Source of the DNA: Bin55 sp965205965
GTDB lineage: Bacteria; Pseudomonadota; Gammaproteobacteria; Pseudomonadales; Azotimanducaceae
NCBI GenBank assembly: GCA_965205965.1
Contig: CBDBHT010000008.1
Location: 310,001 to 374,000, forward strand
DNA: 64,000 nt
Direction of reading: 5' to 3'
The notes under the pieces were generated by a model, which was not told the DNA's origin, did not search any database, and saw nothing but the letters and a program-made list of their open reading frames with translations. The position numbers were made by a program, and so were the translations under genes. Positions 9,980-18,915 of this stretch are shown here, one piece after another (the first letter of the stretch is position 1; each line of letters opens with the position of its first letter).

Positions 9980-10170
9980 TATTTTTAAGTACGAATTCTG
10001 ACGGCAAGGGTATTCCGCACACCAGTGCCGAGATAAATGAAGCCTACAAACAGAGGATGCCTAACTTGTCATAGCGTGTCCCTACTCGACGATATCGTTT
10101 GAGTCTGCCGAACCGTCGCTCTATCCCGTTGCGATGTGCGTACAACTTGCGGTCATAGGCTCAAAGCTTG
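9980..10170 (-). mobile_element. 3' fragment of an IS5-family transposase
   Basis: On the minus strand, YDRKLYAHRNGIERRFGRLK then RYRRVGTRYDKLGIL matches the C-terminal part of IS5/IS427-type transposases, with the third catalytic acidic residue in the GIERRF segment. An in-frame TAG follows GILCL. The rest of the element is absent. The fragment abuts the truncated hsdS, so IS5 insertion followed by deletion probably destroyed the 3' part of that gene. Confidence 0.65.
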
Positions 10171-10189
10171 CGGCGTGTGCTTCTCGGTG

Positions 10190-10611
10190 GCACCACGGGT
10201 ACCGCTCCGAAGGCCTTCAAACTTGGGAATCGTCTCCGAGCGTGGACTCAGTACGGCGAACCCGGTTGATGCTATCAAATCGGGTCCAGAGTGGTCAGAA
10301 TACCAAACTGCTTTCAGATACGTCCTTACCGTGGACACTATCGTATCGCCGAACCTGACAACGCGCCTCGCTCGAGATGGTGATCTGTCGAATCGGATTC
10401 TCTCCGGTCTCATCGCCAACCGGCCCGTACCTACCGAACCAATGTCCAGATAGTCGAACTCATACCCGGGATCAGTGTCTTCGGGAAGAACAATCTTATT
10501 CACGTCAAGCCATGTTTTGAGTCTGCGAACGTCCCAATGAGTCGGGACTTCACCCAACCACTCCACCCCGGAGTCCTTGTACATAGGATATGGCTTTAGG
10601 TTCTCAATCAT
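10190..10611 (-). pseudogene. hsdS: Type I restriction specificity subunit, truncated
   Basis: ATG 10611 begins MIENLKPYPMYKDSGVEWLG, followed by EVPTHWDVRRLK, the standard opening of an HsdS target-recognition domain. About 140 residues of the first recognition domain remain before the reading frame runs into IS5 sequence near 10190. Conserved central and distal helices and the second recognition domain are missing, so it cannot direct a functional methylase. It starts 4 bases after the hicA stop and belongs to the hsdM-hicB-hicA-hsdS order. Confidence 0.8.
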
Positions 10612-10615
10612 TGAG

Positions 10616-10864
10616 TTATCCGAAAAGTGTTTCATGCACTTCGCTTTTCGACTGGCCAAGGAATTCCGCCACGTCATTCAAAATAACGTCAAGTGTCCCC
10701 ACCCGAACATCCCGATGTCGAGGTACAGTCACGTTGTGCTGATTGACACCAACTTTCAGCGTCACGGTCATGTGACTCCCTCCCGTTCAGGTCACGCGGT
10801 AGCTGTAGTGTCGCGCGAGTAACTTGGCGACCTCTTCCCCGGAGAGATCGCGGGGCAATTTCAT
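10616..10864 (-). pseudogene. hicA: HicA-like toxin with an in-frame stop
   Basis: Reading from ATG 10864 gives MKLPRDLSGEEVAKLLARHY, then SYRVT, a TGA, and in the same frame TGGSHMTVTLKV ... VPRHRDVRVGTLDVILNDV ... EVHETLFG. This is a complete HicA fold (about 82 codons) with GSH, where the catalytic histidine of HicA mRNA interferases sits, and one premature TGA where the family usually has Arg or Gln. One transition (CGA to TGA) would explain it. Its ATG overlaps the hicB stop by four bases (ATGA). Confidence 0.75.
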
Positions 10865-11073
10865 ACCGCAATGGCCTCCTCCCTCACGAGATGCAGCCTG
10901 ATAACTCTCGGCACATGCTTTTCCTCAAAGTGACAGAGAACCGCGTCTCTCACCATGTTCTTCAGATCATTCCAATCCTCACCCTGAGTAAAGATACTAT
11001 GGCCAAGTGCCTTGGCCTCGTACCCACCTTCTGCCGATTCAGTTACTTCAAAGATGACTTCACTAGCTCTCAT
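10861..11073 (-). CDS. hicB: HicB-like antitoxin
   Basis: 70 residues, MRASEVIFEVTESAEGGYEA then KALGHSIFTQGEDWNDLKNM, the compact partial RNase H-like fold of short HicB antitoxins that neutralise HicA. GGAG upstream of ATG 11073 supports the start. It is undamaged, whereas its hicA partner carries a stop codon. It lies between hsdM and hsdS of a type I system, in the same orientation. Short HicB-like proteins of this family are often misnamed 2-oxoisovalerate dehydrogenase subunit; nothing here supports that name. Confidence 0.75.
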   Translation of the reverse strand: MRASEVIFEVTESAEGGYEAKALGHSIFTQGEDWNDLKNMVRDAVLCHFEEKHVPRVIRLHLVREEAIAV

Positions 11074-11126
11074 TCATCTTTTCTCCATGTTGTCTAGACT
11101 GACAACCGCCATACCATTTTTTCCGA

Positions 11127-13036
11127 CTACCTCATGGTTCCCAATAGTTCCCCAAGCAGTCCTTGCGTTTCGCGTTCCAGCGAAAGAATATCAGTTCGGA
11201 TATCCGCTAACGGCCGCATCGGTTCCGGCTTATAGAAGTACCGGGTAAAACTGACCTCATAACCAATTTTGACGCTGTCCGGTGAATACCAGGCATCCGG
11301 TGCAAACGGCAATACCTCCCGCTCCAGAAAGCCCTCAATGCCTACCTTCTCCAGCAAAGGAATGGTTTCGGAGTCCCGAAGTTCTGGGTCGGGTTCGTAT
11401 TCGACAACCCGTCCATCCCCAACCTTGATCAATCCCCTGATCGGGCAAGAATCCACTTTGTCGTCATGATAAGTCTTCGCGATTAAGGCTTGAGCTTTCT
11501 CATTCCGGTGAGCCAGCTTGGTCTTGAGTAGCTTCACACGTTTCGAGGACAGTTTCATTTTATGTTCCCGCGCTTCTTTTTTGACCGTTGCTAAAAAGTC
11601 ATTGAAATCAAGATGAGGTCCGGCTCCGATGCGACCCGCCACCTAGTCGACCACTTGCGCAAAGGATTCCTCATCAACATCTCTGCAACCCGCACGAAAT
11701 AGTCTCCGTTTATCGTCCGACAGATCGACGGCTAGTCGAAGAGGTCGCTCGACCGTGACCTTCCAATAACCAAATTCCTTGTTGGGGAATATCTTGCTCT
11801 GCTCGCTCTCCCTGAAGTCCCGAAACGCTTCACAGATGCGGTCGATATCCTTTTCTCCAAGCTCGCAGTTCTTCTTCCCCAAGTTCTTCCGGAGCGGTTG
11901 GTACCATTGTGTCGCATCAATCAACTGCACCTTGCCCTTGCGGTGTTCCGGTTTGCGGTTCGTAAGCACCCAGATGTAAGTCGCAATACCCGTGTTGTAA
12001 AACAGGTTGAGCGGCAGCGCGACGATGGCTTCCAGCCAGTCATTTCCGATAATCCAGCGTCGAATGTTGCTCTCCCCCTGCCCGGCGTCGCCCGTGAAGA
12101 GCGAGCTTCCATTGTGCACTTCGGCAATGCGGCTACCAAGAGGTCCCGACTTCATCTTAGAGAGCTTATTAACAAGAAACAGCATCTGTCCGTCGCTTGA
12201 CCGCGTCACGAGAGAGAATTCTGGATCGCCCGCATGTTCGATCATAAAGCGCGGATCACGCATCTCCTTTTTGCCACCCATCCGTTCAAGATCGGATTTC
12301 CAGCTTTTTCCGTACGGCGGATTGGAGAGCATGAAGTCGAACCTGCGAGCCGGAAACGCATCGTTCGATAGGGTTGAGTACTCCGGGCCACCCATGATAT
12401 TGTCGGCAGCCGAACCTTCGCCCTTCAGTAATAGGTCCGCCTTGCATATGGCGTAGGTTTCCGCATTGATTTCCTGACCGTAAAGATGGGTAGGGATCTT
12501 CTTGTTGCGCTCTACAGCGAGCCCCTGCAGCGCGTCCTCTGCAACCGTCAACATGCCTCCGGTACCGCACGCACCGTCGTAAAGCGTGTACGTGCTGGAT
12601 TTAATTCGGTCGGCACCGGGAGAAAGACCAGATTGGCCATCAGTTTCACCGCGTCCCGCGGAGTCCAGTGTTCACCAGCCTCTTCGTTGTTCTCCTCATT
12701 GAAACGACGTACCAGCTCTTCAAAAATCGAGCCCATTCCGTGGTTGTCCAGTCCCGGATGCTTGATCGAGCCGTCAGGGTTCTTCACCGGGTTTGGACTT
12801 AGGTTGATGTCAGGCGAAGTGATTTTCTCAATTAACGTGCCCAAGGCATCCGCCTCACTCAGCCGCGGAATGTGGTTGCGAAATTCGAAGCTGGACAGAA
12901 TATCCTGCACATTCGGCGAGAATCCATCGAGGTATGCTTCGAAATCCGTCGCAAGCTGCTGTTGGCCGCCACGAGCAAGGAGTGTGTCAATCCAGTTGAA
13001 GAACTGGATTTCGCTCATGATGGTCTTGTTGGTCAT
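11127..13036 (-). pseudogene. hsdM: Type I restriction-modification DNA methyltransferase, twice interrupted
   Basis: Three consecutive pieces form one HsdM of about 635 residues. The N-terminal helical domain (MSEIQFFNWIDTLLARGG) runs to EEAGEHWTPRDAVKLMANL. One base appears to be missing near 12613, after which the frame resumes with YTLYDGACGTGGML, the AdoMet motif. The catalytic motif MLSNPPYGKSW is intact. An in-frame TAG at 11643-11645, where VAGRIGAGPHLDFNDF follows at once, splits off the last 171 codons; a TGG to TAG transition would explain it. No working protein is expected. Confidence 0.88.
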
Positions 13037-13124
13037 CGTGTGATACTAGCACTTAAATTAATAATTCCCCAGTAATTCTATAAATAAGAAATTATGGTAC
13101 GCAGGTATATAAGTCCTTTTTTAC

Positions 13125-15956
13125 CTAATCCACTCCATCAATAAACGTTTCAACAAACGCTTTGATCTTGTCGATAATCCGCTCGGTGATTGCACGGCGT
13201 TCCTTAAGTCCCGGTCGTGTGTTCATGATATCGATGATCTCATCCCGTAGCGGCGTTTTCTCTGTAAACAGATAATCACCAATGACTTTCTGCAGCCCAT
13301 CAATATCCAGTCCTTCGGCCGCACTCAACGCCTGTACGGCTTTGTACTTCTCTTCAGTCCAATACTTCTCAAAAGCCACACCTACATCGCCCTCTCGCGG
13401 TATCGACGGAAAATGCTCGGCAATAAAGCGTTCGATCAGTTCCTTCTTGCTGCGCAATTGCTTTTCAGTCTCCAGGATGCCGAGGATCGCCTTGCGCTGG
13501 CCTTCCTGCTCGGCCGGTTTGGCGAACTGCAGGTTGCGTAACAGGTTGATGATATAACCGACATTGATCTCATCGCGATGGATCAATTCCAGCTCAAAAT
13601 CGATATCTTCAAGGATCGAAACTTTTTCTTTCTGTTTATTGGTTCTTACCTTGTCGTACAAATCAAGATACTTGCTTTTGTAGTCCTCAAAAACCTGCTC
13701 ATCCATGGCCAGGTCATCAAAACTGAATTCGGTAAAGCAACCGAGTATGTTCTTGATACGGATCAGCTCCCGAAAGGCTTGGATAAACTGCACCTCGTCC
13801 TCTTCGGTCAGCAACTCCCCCACGCTTTCAACCGTTGGAGCAATTTTCAGCAATTCAGTGACCGCCTCGGAAAACCGTCCGACGTATTGCTCATACGGCT
13901 GCAAGATGACCTCTTCAATAGCATCCTGGTTGGCAAACAGCTCAATCGCCTGGTCCGTGGCCGGCTTGAGGTTGCGAAAGCACACCACGTTGCCCTGTGA
14001 TTTCTGTTGCCCGAGAATGCGGTTGGTGCGTGAATAGGCTTGGACCAGGCCGTGGTACCTGAGATTCTTGTCTACATAAATGGTATTCAGCCACTTGCTG
14101 TCAAAACCCGTCAGGAACATGTTCACAACCAGCAGGATGTCCATCTGGCGCATCTTGACCCGTTTGCCGATGTCCTTGTAGTAGCCATAGAAATTGTTGG
14201 TGGAGAAGTTGGTTCCATACATATCGTTATAGTCCCCGATGAAGCCTTCCAGCTGGTCACGGCTATGCCGGTTTACCGTTCCATGGGTGGCTTCCGTCAC
14301 ATCCGTTTCAATAAAGCCGTTCGCATCCAGGTCGTCTTCATTGACTTGGTAGGAGAAAATCGTACCCACCTTCAAATCATGCTCCCCAGCCTCCTTTTTC
14401 CGCTTGAACAACTCATAGTATTTCATCAGGCTCCTGATGTTGGAGACACAAAATATGGCAGTGAACGCACGGCTGTGCGTCTTGCGTTTGTGATGCATAA
14501 TGATGTAACCTACAATTGCATCCAGGCGATCCCCCGCCTCCATAACCTCGGCGGTATCGATGGCTTCCACCTCAATATCCTCCTTCACTCCCTCTTTTAG
14601 CTTGATGGTGCGAATGTATTCCACCGAGAACTTGAGTACGTTTTCGTCACGGATCGCATCCGTGAGGAGATATTTATGCACGCACTCACCGAACAAATCC
14701 CGCGTGGTACGGTTTCCGTGCACGTTGGTGGAGGCGTTCTCGGCAAATATCGGGGTGCCGGTGAAACCGAACATCTGTACCCGTGGGAAATACTGCCTGA
14801 TGCGCTGATGGGTGTCGCCAAACTGGCTGCGATGACACTCGTCAAAGATAAATACCATACGCTTGTCCTGTAACGGGGCCATGGTCTTTGCGTACCGGTC
14901 CCGGTCCTTGCGAATCGCCGCGTTCAGCTTCTGCAGGGTCGTGACGATCAGGGGAGTGTCATCCCCAAACTGTTCCACCAGTTTGTCTGTATTGTTGGTG
15001 GCGTCCACGCTGCCTTCACGGAAGCTGTTGAATTCCTTGATGGTCTGGTAATCCAGGTCCTTCCTGTCCACCACAAACACCACTTTATGTACCTGCGGGG
15101 ATTGCGTGAAAATCTGCGCCGCCTTGAAAGAAGTCAGTGTCTTGCCGGAGCCCGTGGTATGCCAGACATAGCCAAATTTTTCCGTGTTCCTCACTCGTTC
15201 GACAAGGGCCTCCACCGTGTGATATTGGTAGGGGCGCAATACCATCAGCTTTTTAGAACTTTCACTCAACACCACGTACTTGGTGATCAACTTGGAAAGC
15301 TGGCATTTCTCCAGGAACGCATCGGCAAATTCACTGAGCTGCGTGATCTTGTTGTTGTCCGGATCCGCCCAAAAAAACGTTTGTTTGAAATCGCGCTTGT
15401 CGACGGGATTGTTGGCGTAGTATTTGGTATTGATCCCGTTGCTGATCACAAACAGCTGGATGTATCCGAATAACCCGTATCCCGCTGCAAAGGAGTGGCG
15501 GTGGTAGCGATTGGTCTGGTTGAATGCCTCCTTGAGCTCCAGGCCGCGGCGTTTCAGTTCAATCTGCACCAAAGGCAAACCATTGACCAGTAACGTCACG
15601 TCATAACGGTTGGTGTACTGGCCTTGCATGGTGACCTGATGTGTTACCTGATATTCGTTCTTGCACCACTGAATCTGGTCAATCAGTTCAAGATAACCGG
15701 TATTGCCGTCGTCCCTGACGTAATCGACCTTGTCGCGCAGTATTTTCGCTTTCTCGAAGATGTTGCCGCGCGCAAGTTTATTAAGTACCTGCTTATACTC
15801 CCCTTCCGACAGATCTAGCTGATTGTGTTTTTCCAGTTGCCTTTTCAGGTTGGCAACCAAGGCACCCTCATCGTCAACGCGTACCTTTTCAAAGCCCAGT
15901 GTTTCCAGCTGGGCGACAAGGTTGTTCTCAAGGGTACGTTCTGACTCGGTGGCCAT
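13125..15956 (-). CDS. hsdR: Type I restriction endonuclease subunit R
   Basis: 943 residues, apparently complete. The N-terminal nuclease has a PD-(D/E)xK arrangement (D119, then QIELKRRG with E133 and K135). The SF2 motor has Walker A TTGSGKT (about 267-273), the DEAD-like IFDECHRSQFG (about 370-380) and motif III-like GFTGTPIF. Helicase motifs V and VI lie near VVNMFLTGFDSK and AYSRTNRILGQ. It cleaves unmodified DNA after ATP-driven translocation as part of HsdR2M2S. Its ATG overlaps the stop of the upstream abi gene by one base (TAATG), so it belongs to the hsdM-hsdS-abi-hsdR operon. Because hsdS is interrupted, restriction should be off. Confidence 0.95.
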   Translation of the reverse strand: MATESERTLENNLVAQLETLGFEKVRVDDEGALVANLKRQLEKHNQLDLSEGEYKQVLNKLARGNIFEKAKILRDKVDYVRDDGNTGYLELIDQIQWCKNEYQVTHQVTMQGQYTNRYDVTLLVNGLPLVQIELKRRGLELKEAFNQTNRYHRHSFAAGYGLFGYIQLFVISNGINTKYYANNPVDKRDFKQTFFWADPDNNKITQLSEFADAFLEKCQLSKLITKYVVLSESSKKLMVLRPYQYHTVEALVERVRNTEKFGYVWHTTGSGKTLTSFKAAQIFTQSPQVHKVVFVVDRKDLDYQTIKEFNSFREGSVDATNNTDKLVEQFGDDTPLIVTTLQKLNAAIRKDRDRYAKTMAPLQDKRMVFIFDECHRSQFGDTHQRIRQYFPRVQMFGFTGTPIFAENASTNVHGNRTTRDLFGECVHKYLLTDAIRDENVLKFSVEYIRTIKLKEGVKEDIEVEAIDTAEVMEAGDRLDAIVGYIIMHHKRKTHSRAFTAIFCVSNIRSLMKYYELFKRKKEAGEHDLKVGTIFSYQVNEDDLDANGFIETDVTEATHGTVNRHSRDQLEGFIGDYNDMYGTNFSTNNFYGYYKDIGKRVKMRQMDILLVVNMFLTGFDSKWLNTIYVDKNLRYHGLVQAYSRTNRILGQQKSQGNVVCFRNLKPATDQAIELFANQDAIEEVILQPYEQYVGRFSEAVTELLKIAPTVESVGELLTEEDEVQFIQAFRELIRIKNILGCFTEFSFDDLAMDEQVFEDYKSKYLDLYDKVRTNKQKEKVSILEDIDFELELIHRDEINVGYIINLLRNLQFAKPAEQEGQRKAILGILETEKQLRSKKELIERFIAEHFPSIPREGDVGVAFEKYWTEEKYKAVQALSAAEGLDIDGLQKVIGDYLFTEKTPLRDEIIDIMNTRPGLKERRAITERIIDKIKAFVETFIDGVD

Positions 15957-16576
15957 TATTCTTCTGGAGCATTTTCCAAAATATAATCACCAAGTTGAAT
16001 TTTATATGTCTTATGTTCTTGCTCAAATAGTGCTTTGCTATACCTCACTTTTCCGTCGAGTGGGTACATATCATCCAGGTAAACATTGAATTCATCGTTT
16101 TCGTCATATCGAAGTTCACTATCTGTGAGCTGATCTAACTTTCTAATCATATACGTGCATATGCTGTCAGTTATACCGATAACCATTTCAGAGAGATCTG
16201 CATCGTTTATTTGTTTTTTAAATGATGACTTTCCATGGCTGATATCGCCATGTTCATTCCTCAACTCTCCAAGGCGATGGACTGCTGTGCCCCACCTCTT
16301 TACTAAGTCAGATTCAAAAAAAATACTATTGCTTTCAAGCGCATACAAAGCTTCTTTGAATAATTTTTGAAAGTCGTAAGAATCAAGATTGTGAAGTGGG
16401 TCCTGCTTTAATAAATGAATAGCTAGTTTTGAGATCCCCTCAATTACCGATTTGCACGTTTCAATGGTTATATCCGGTTTTTCATCAATGTATTTCTCTA
16501 CAATATCAAGTAGACTGTCATAATATTCCAATCTATACTTTTCAATCCTTTTTATTTCCTTGCGCAATTTTTCCAT
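15956..16576 (-). CDS. Abortive-infection C-terminal-type protein inside a type I locus
   Basis: 206 residues. The central LGELRNEHGDISHGKSSF resembles the conserved core of the Abi_C (abortive infection C-terminus) family, an R-x-x-x-H-like HEPN-related motif. The N-terminal 60 residues are charged and helical (RKEIKRIEKYRLEYYDSLLD). It lies between hsdS (12 bases downstream of its stop) and hsdR (one-base overlap), which indicates co-translation with the restriction enzyme. A role as a backup growth-arrest protein is inferred. The gene is undamaged. Confidence 0.65.
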   Translation of the reverse strand: MEKLRKEIKRIEKYRLEYYDSLLDIVEKYIDEKPDITIETCKSVIEGISKLAIHLLKQDPLHNLDSYDFQKLFKEALYALESNSIFFESDLVKRWGTAVHRLGELRNEHGDISHGKSSFKKQINDADLSEMVIGITDSICTYMIRKLDQLTDSELRYDENDEFNVYLDDMYPLDGKVRYSKALFEQEHKTYKIQLGDYILENAPEE

Positions 16577-17639
16577 ATGTGATGAGGGCTAAACAAACAT
16601 CTGCTGGAGTAGACCCTTTTTAAAGATTTGAGATTGTTTAAGTTGTTCCGCAATTAGCTCGATTTTTTGGTCAATGGAAGATAGCAAGGCAGCAATTTTT
16701 TGTTGTTCTTTATGTGAAGCAGGAAGAAGAAATCTTAGATGTAAGATATCTTTTGCATAGATATGCTTAACTGTTGTTCCGGTTACCAATCTCATGAGAT
16801 TCTTTTTACATGAATTTATCATGTAGCTCATGAAAACAGGCTGGTCTCCCTTGTCCAACCGGACTATGTTTATATCACCACCTAACTGAACACCTTCAAC
16901 TAACAATGCACTAGCTGTGGCAAGTCCATCAGGCGTGACGTCAGAAGTTGGCATGAGAATATCGCCATACTCACCGACAACTTGTGTCTTGGCATTTGTA
17001 AAACTATAAATCTTATTTATAGTTTCAGTATATTTCGTAAATAATTCTCCATACAAAATACAAGGGGTTTTGCCACAGGGTTGTATAGACGATTTCGATA
17101 ATCCAGAACCACGATAAATTTTTGCAATGTTTCCTAACTTCTTTTCCTCCCACTCCGGATAATCCTTCCCCTGCTCGTCTTTGAACCGGATTTCCTGAAT
17201 GAAGAGTTTCTGCATCATGCCTTGCTTGTACCGCTCCCATAAGGCCTTTTTCCTGCTTAATTGCTCTATCTTGGTGTCGACCGACGACAGGAAGGCGGCA
17301 ATCTTTTGTTGTTCTTCTTCAGATGGAACACTAAACGGAATTTTCTTAATCTCACTCTTACCAATTTCAAGAAAAGTCGAACCATTTGCTCTACGTAAAA
17401 ACTGCCATTTGTTTTTAAGAAGCCAATAGTAAATATATTCATTTGAAAATAATGAACTATTTACGACAAATGATTGAAACCCTTGATTAGTTGTGCATCC
17501 TTTACTGGCAATGCTTACATCACCTATAGTCGCTCTGCTAGTAAATAATATTGCTCCAACTGGCAGTAATGTAGCAGACGATTGAGCCAGACCTTCTTCA
17601 GATATTTTGCGAATGCTGTCTTTGGAGTATTTAGATTTA

Positions 17640-18706
17640 GGCTCTTATGTAGTTTTATGTTGGGAGTGACTAACAAGCAGCTATAATATGCGATAATTCA
17701 ATGGGTTGAGGAAAACCAATAGGGGGCCGCAAATTCAAGGAGATGCTAAACCAGATTCCTAGGCTGACCCCAGTGCAGAAGCAGAGACTGATGCTCGGAG
17801 TTCAGAAATCGGTCAAGAGTGACGAACTACCCGAACCAGTTCGTCAACGGGAAGCAGAGTTGGACCGATTGCGAGTATGTACGTATTGCGGTTCCTCATG
17901 GGTGGTGCGTTACGGGAAGTCGGCAGGCTTGTGTCGATTTCGTTGCCGTCCGGCATCTTGCGGGCGAACCTTTCACGCGCTGACCGGGACCCATCTTGCT
18001 GGCTTGAGGCACAAGTCGAAGTGGTCGGTATTCGAAGCGTGTTTGCGAGATCGGCTGACGCTGCATCAGTCGGCCGAGCGATGCGGGATCGCTTACCGAA
18101 CCGCATTCTTGTGGCGGCATCGCTTGCTTGGCCAGCAGCAGAAAGGCTCAAGACTCAAAGGCATCGTGGAGATGGCCGAGACCTATTTTCTGGAGAGTTG
18201 CAAGGGAGATCCGTTCCTTAACAGAGCGTTGCCTTCCGCGCGAGCGAGGAGGAAATCGCGGATGCCGAGGGTCTAGTGCCGGACCAGCGGCCCGTCTTGA
18301 CGGCAGCATCTCGCGGCGGGCCGACTGATATGGAAGCCCTCCCGTCGACGGCGCGGACGGACATCGCTCCGGCAATGTCGGAAGGGCTAGCCGAAGATTG
18401 CGTGTGTGTCACCGATGGACATCCCAGCTACGAAATGGCAAGCCGGAGCCTCAACATTCACCAGGAAGTGGTTCGCGTCAGCCGACGTGAACTTCGCCGC
18501 GGGAGTTGGCATCTCAACACGGTTAACCCGCGTCATATGACCATGAAGCGATGGATGAACCATCACCACCGCGGTGTCTCTACACGCCACCTGGACCACT
18601 ACATGCGCTGGTTGATGAGATCGGAATTCAAACTTGAAGAATCGATGGAGGCAGACTTCCTTTCACCTCATTTGGCAAACTATACACAAGTGGATACATA
18701 AGAGCC
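17640..18706 (+). mobile_element. IS1595-family insertion sequence in hsdS
   Basis: 1067 bases with perfect 12-base terminal inverted repeats GGCTCTTATGTA at both outer ends. An 8-base target duplication TAGATTTA flanks it at 17632-17639 and 18707-18714, as expected for IS1595-type elements. The ends and duplication are unmutated, so the insertion is recent, although the transposase is already frameshifted. Confidence 0.88.
17743..18701 (+). pseudogene. IS1595 transposase, frameshifted
   Basis: The N-terminal half (MLNQIPRLTPVQKQRLMLGV) has a zinc-ribbon-like CTYCGSSWVVRYG ... CRPASCGRTF and a helix-turn-helix region (LTLHQSAERCGIAYRTAFLW), then GIVEMAETYFLESCKG with the start of the ISXO2-like DDE domain. 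It stops at 18276. The DDE part continues in another frame (EDCVCVTDGHPSYEMASRSL; HLNTVNPRHMTMKRWMN) to near 18701. One frameshift around 18200-18280 separates them. It could only move with help from another copy. Confidence 0.8.
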
Positions 18707-18915
18707 TAGATTTAATTTCTGTCGGAGTAAACCAAACGATATCTCCATCCCACAAACTTTTTTTGTTGGTACTAGGAGTGCCTCCTCCAACAATATTCCC
18801 AACATCACCCAGTTTCTTCTCTACCCAATCCGGATATTCCTTTCCCTGTTCGTTTTTGAACCGCAAAGTTGGAGCATATTTTTGTTGCACTGTTGTCACA
18901 AATAGATCCTATTAA

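Larger units (their letters stand above)
16589..18899 (-). pseudogene. hsdS: Type I specificity subunit split by an IS1595-family element
   Basis: The N-terminal piece starts at GTG 18899 (MTTVQQKYAPTLRFKNEQGK; EYPDWVEKKLGDVGNIVGGG) and breaks after FTPTEIKSR. The gene resumes left of the insertion with KYSKDSIRKISEEGLAQSSA. It continues through the first central helix (EEEQQKIAAFLSSVDTKIEQ), the second recognition domain (EYPEWEEKKLGNIAKIYRG) and the last helix (HKEQQKIAALLSSIDQKIEL), ending at TAA 16589. Removing the element and one copy of its 8-base duplication restores a continuous HsdS of about 410 residues. The split is the only defect. Confidence 0.88.
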
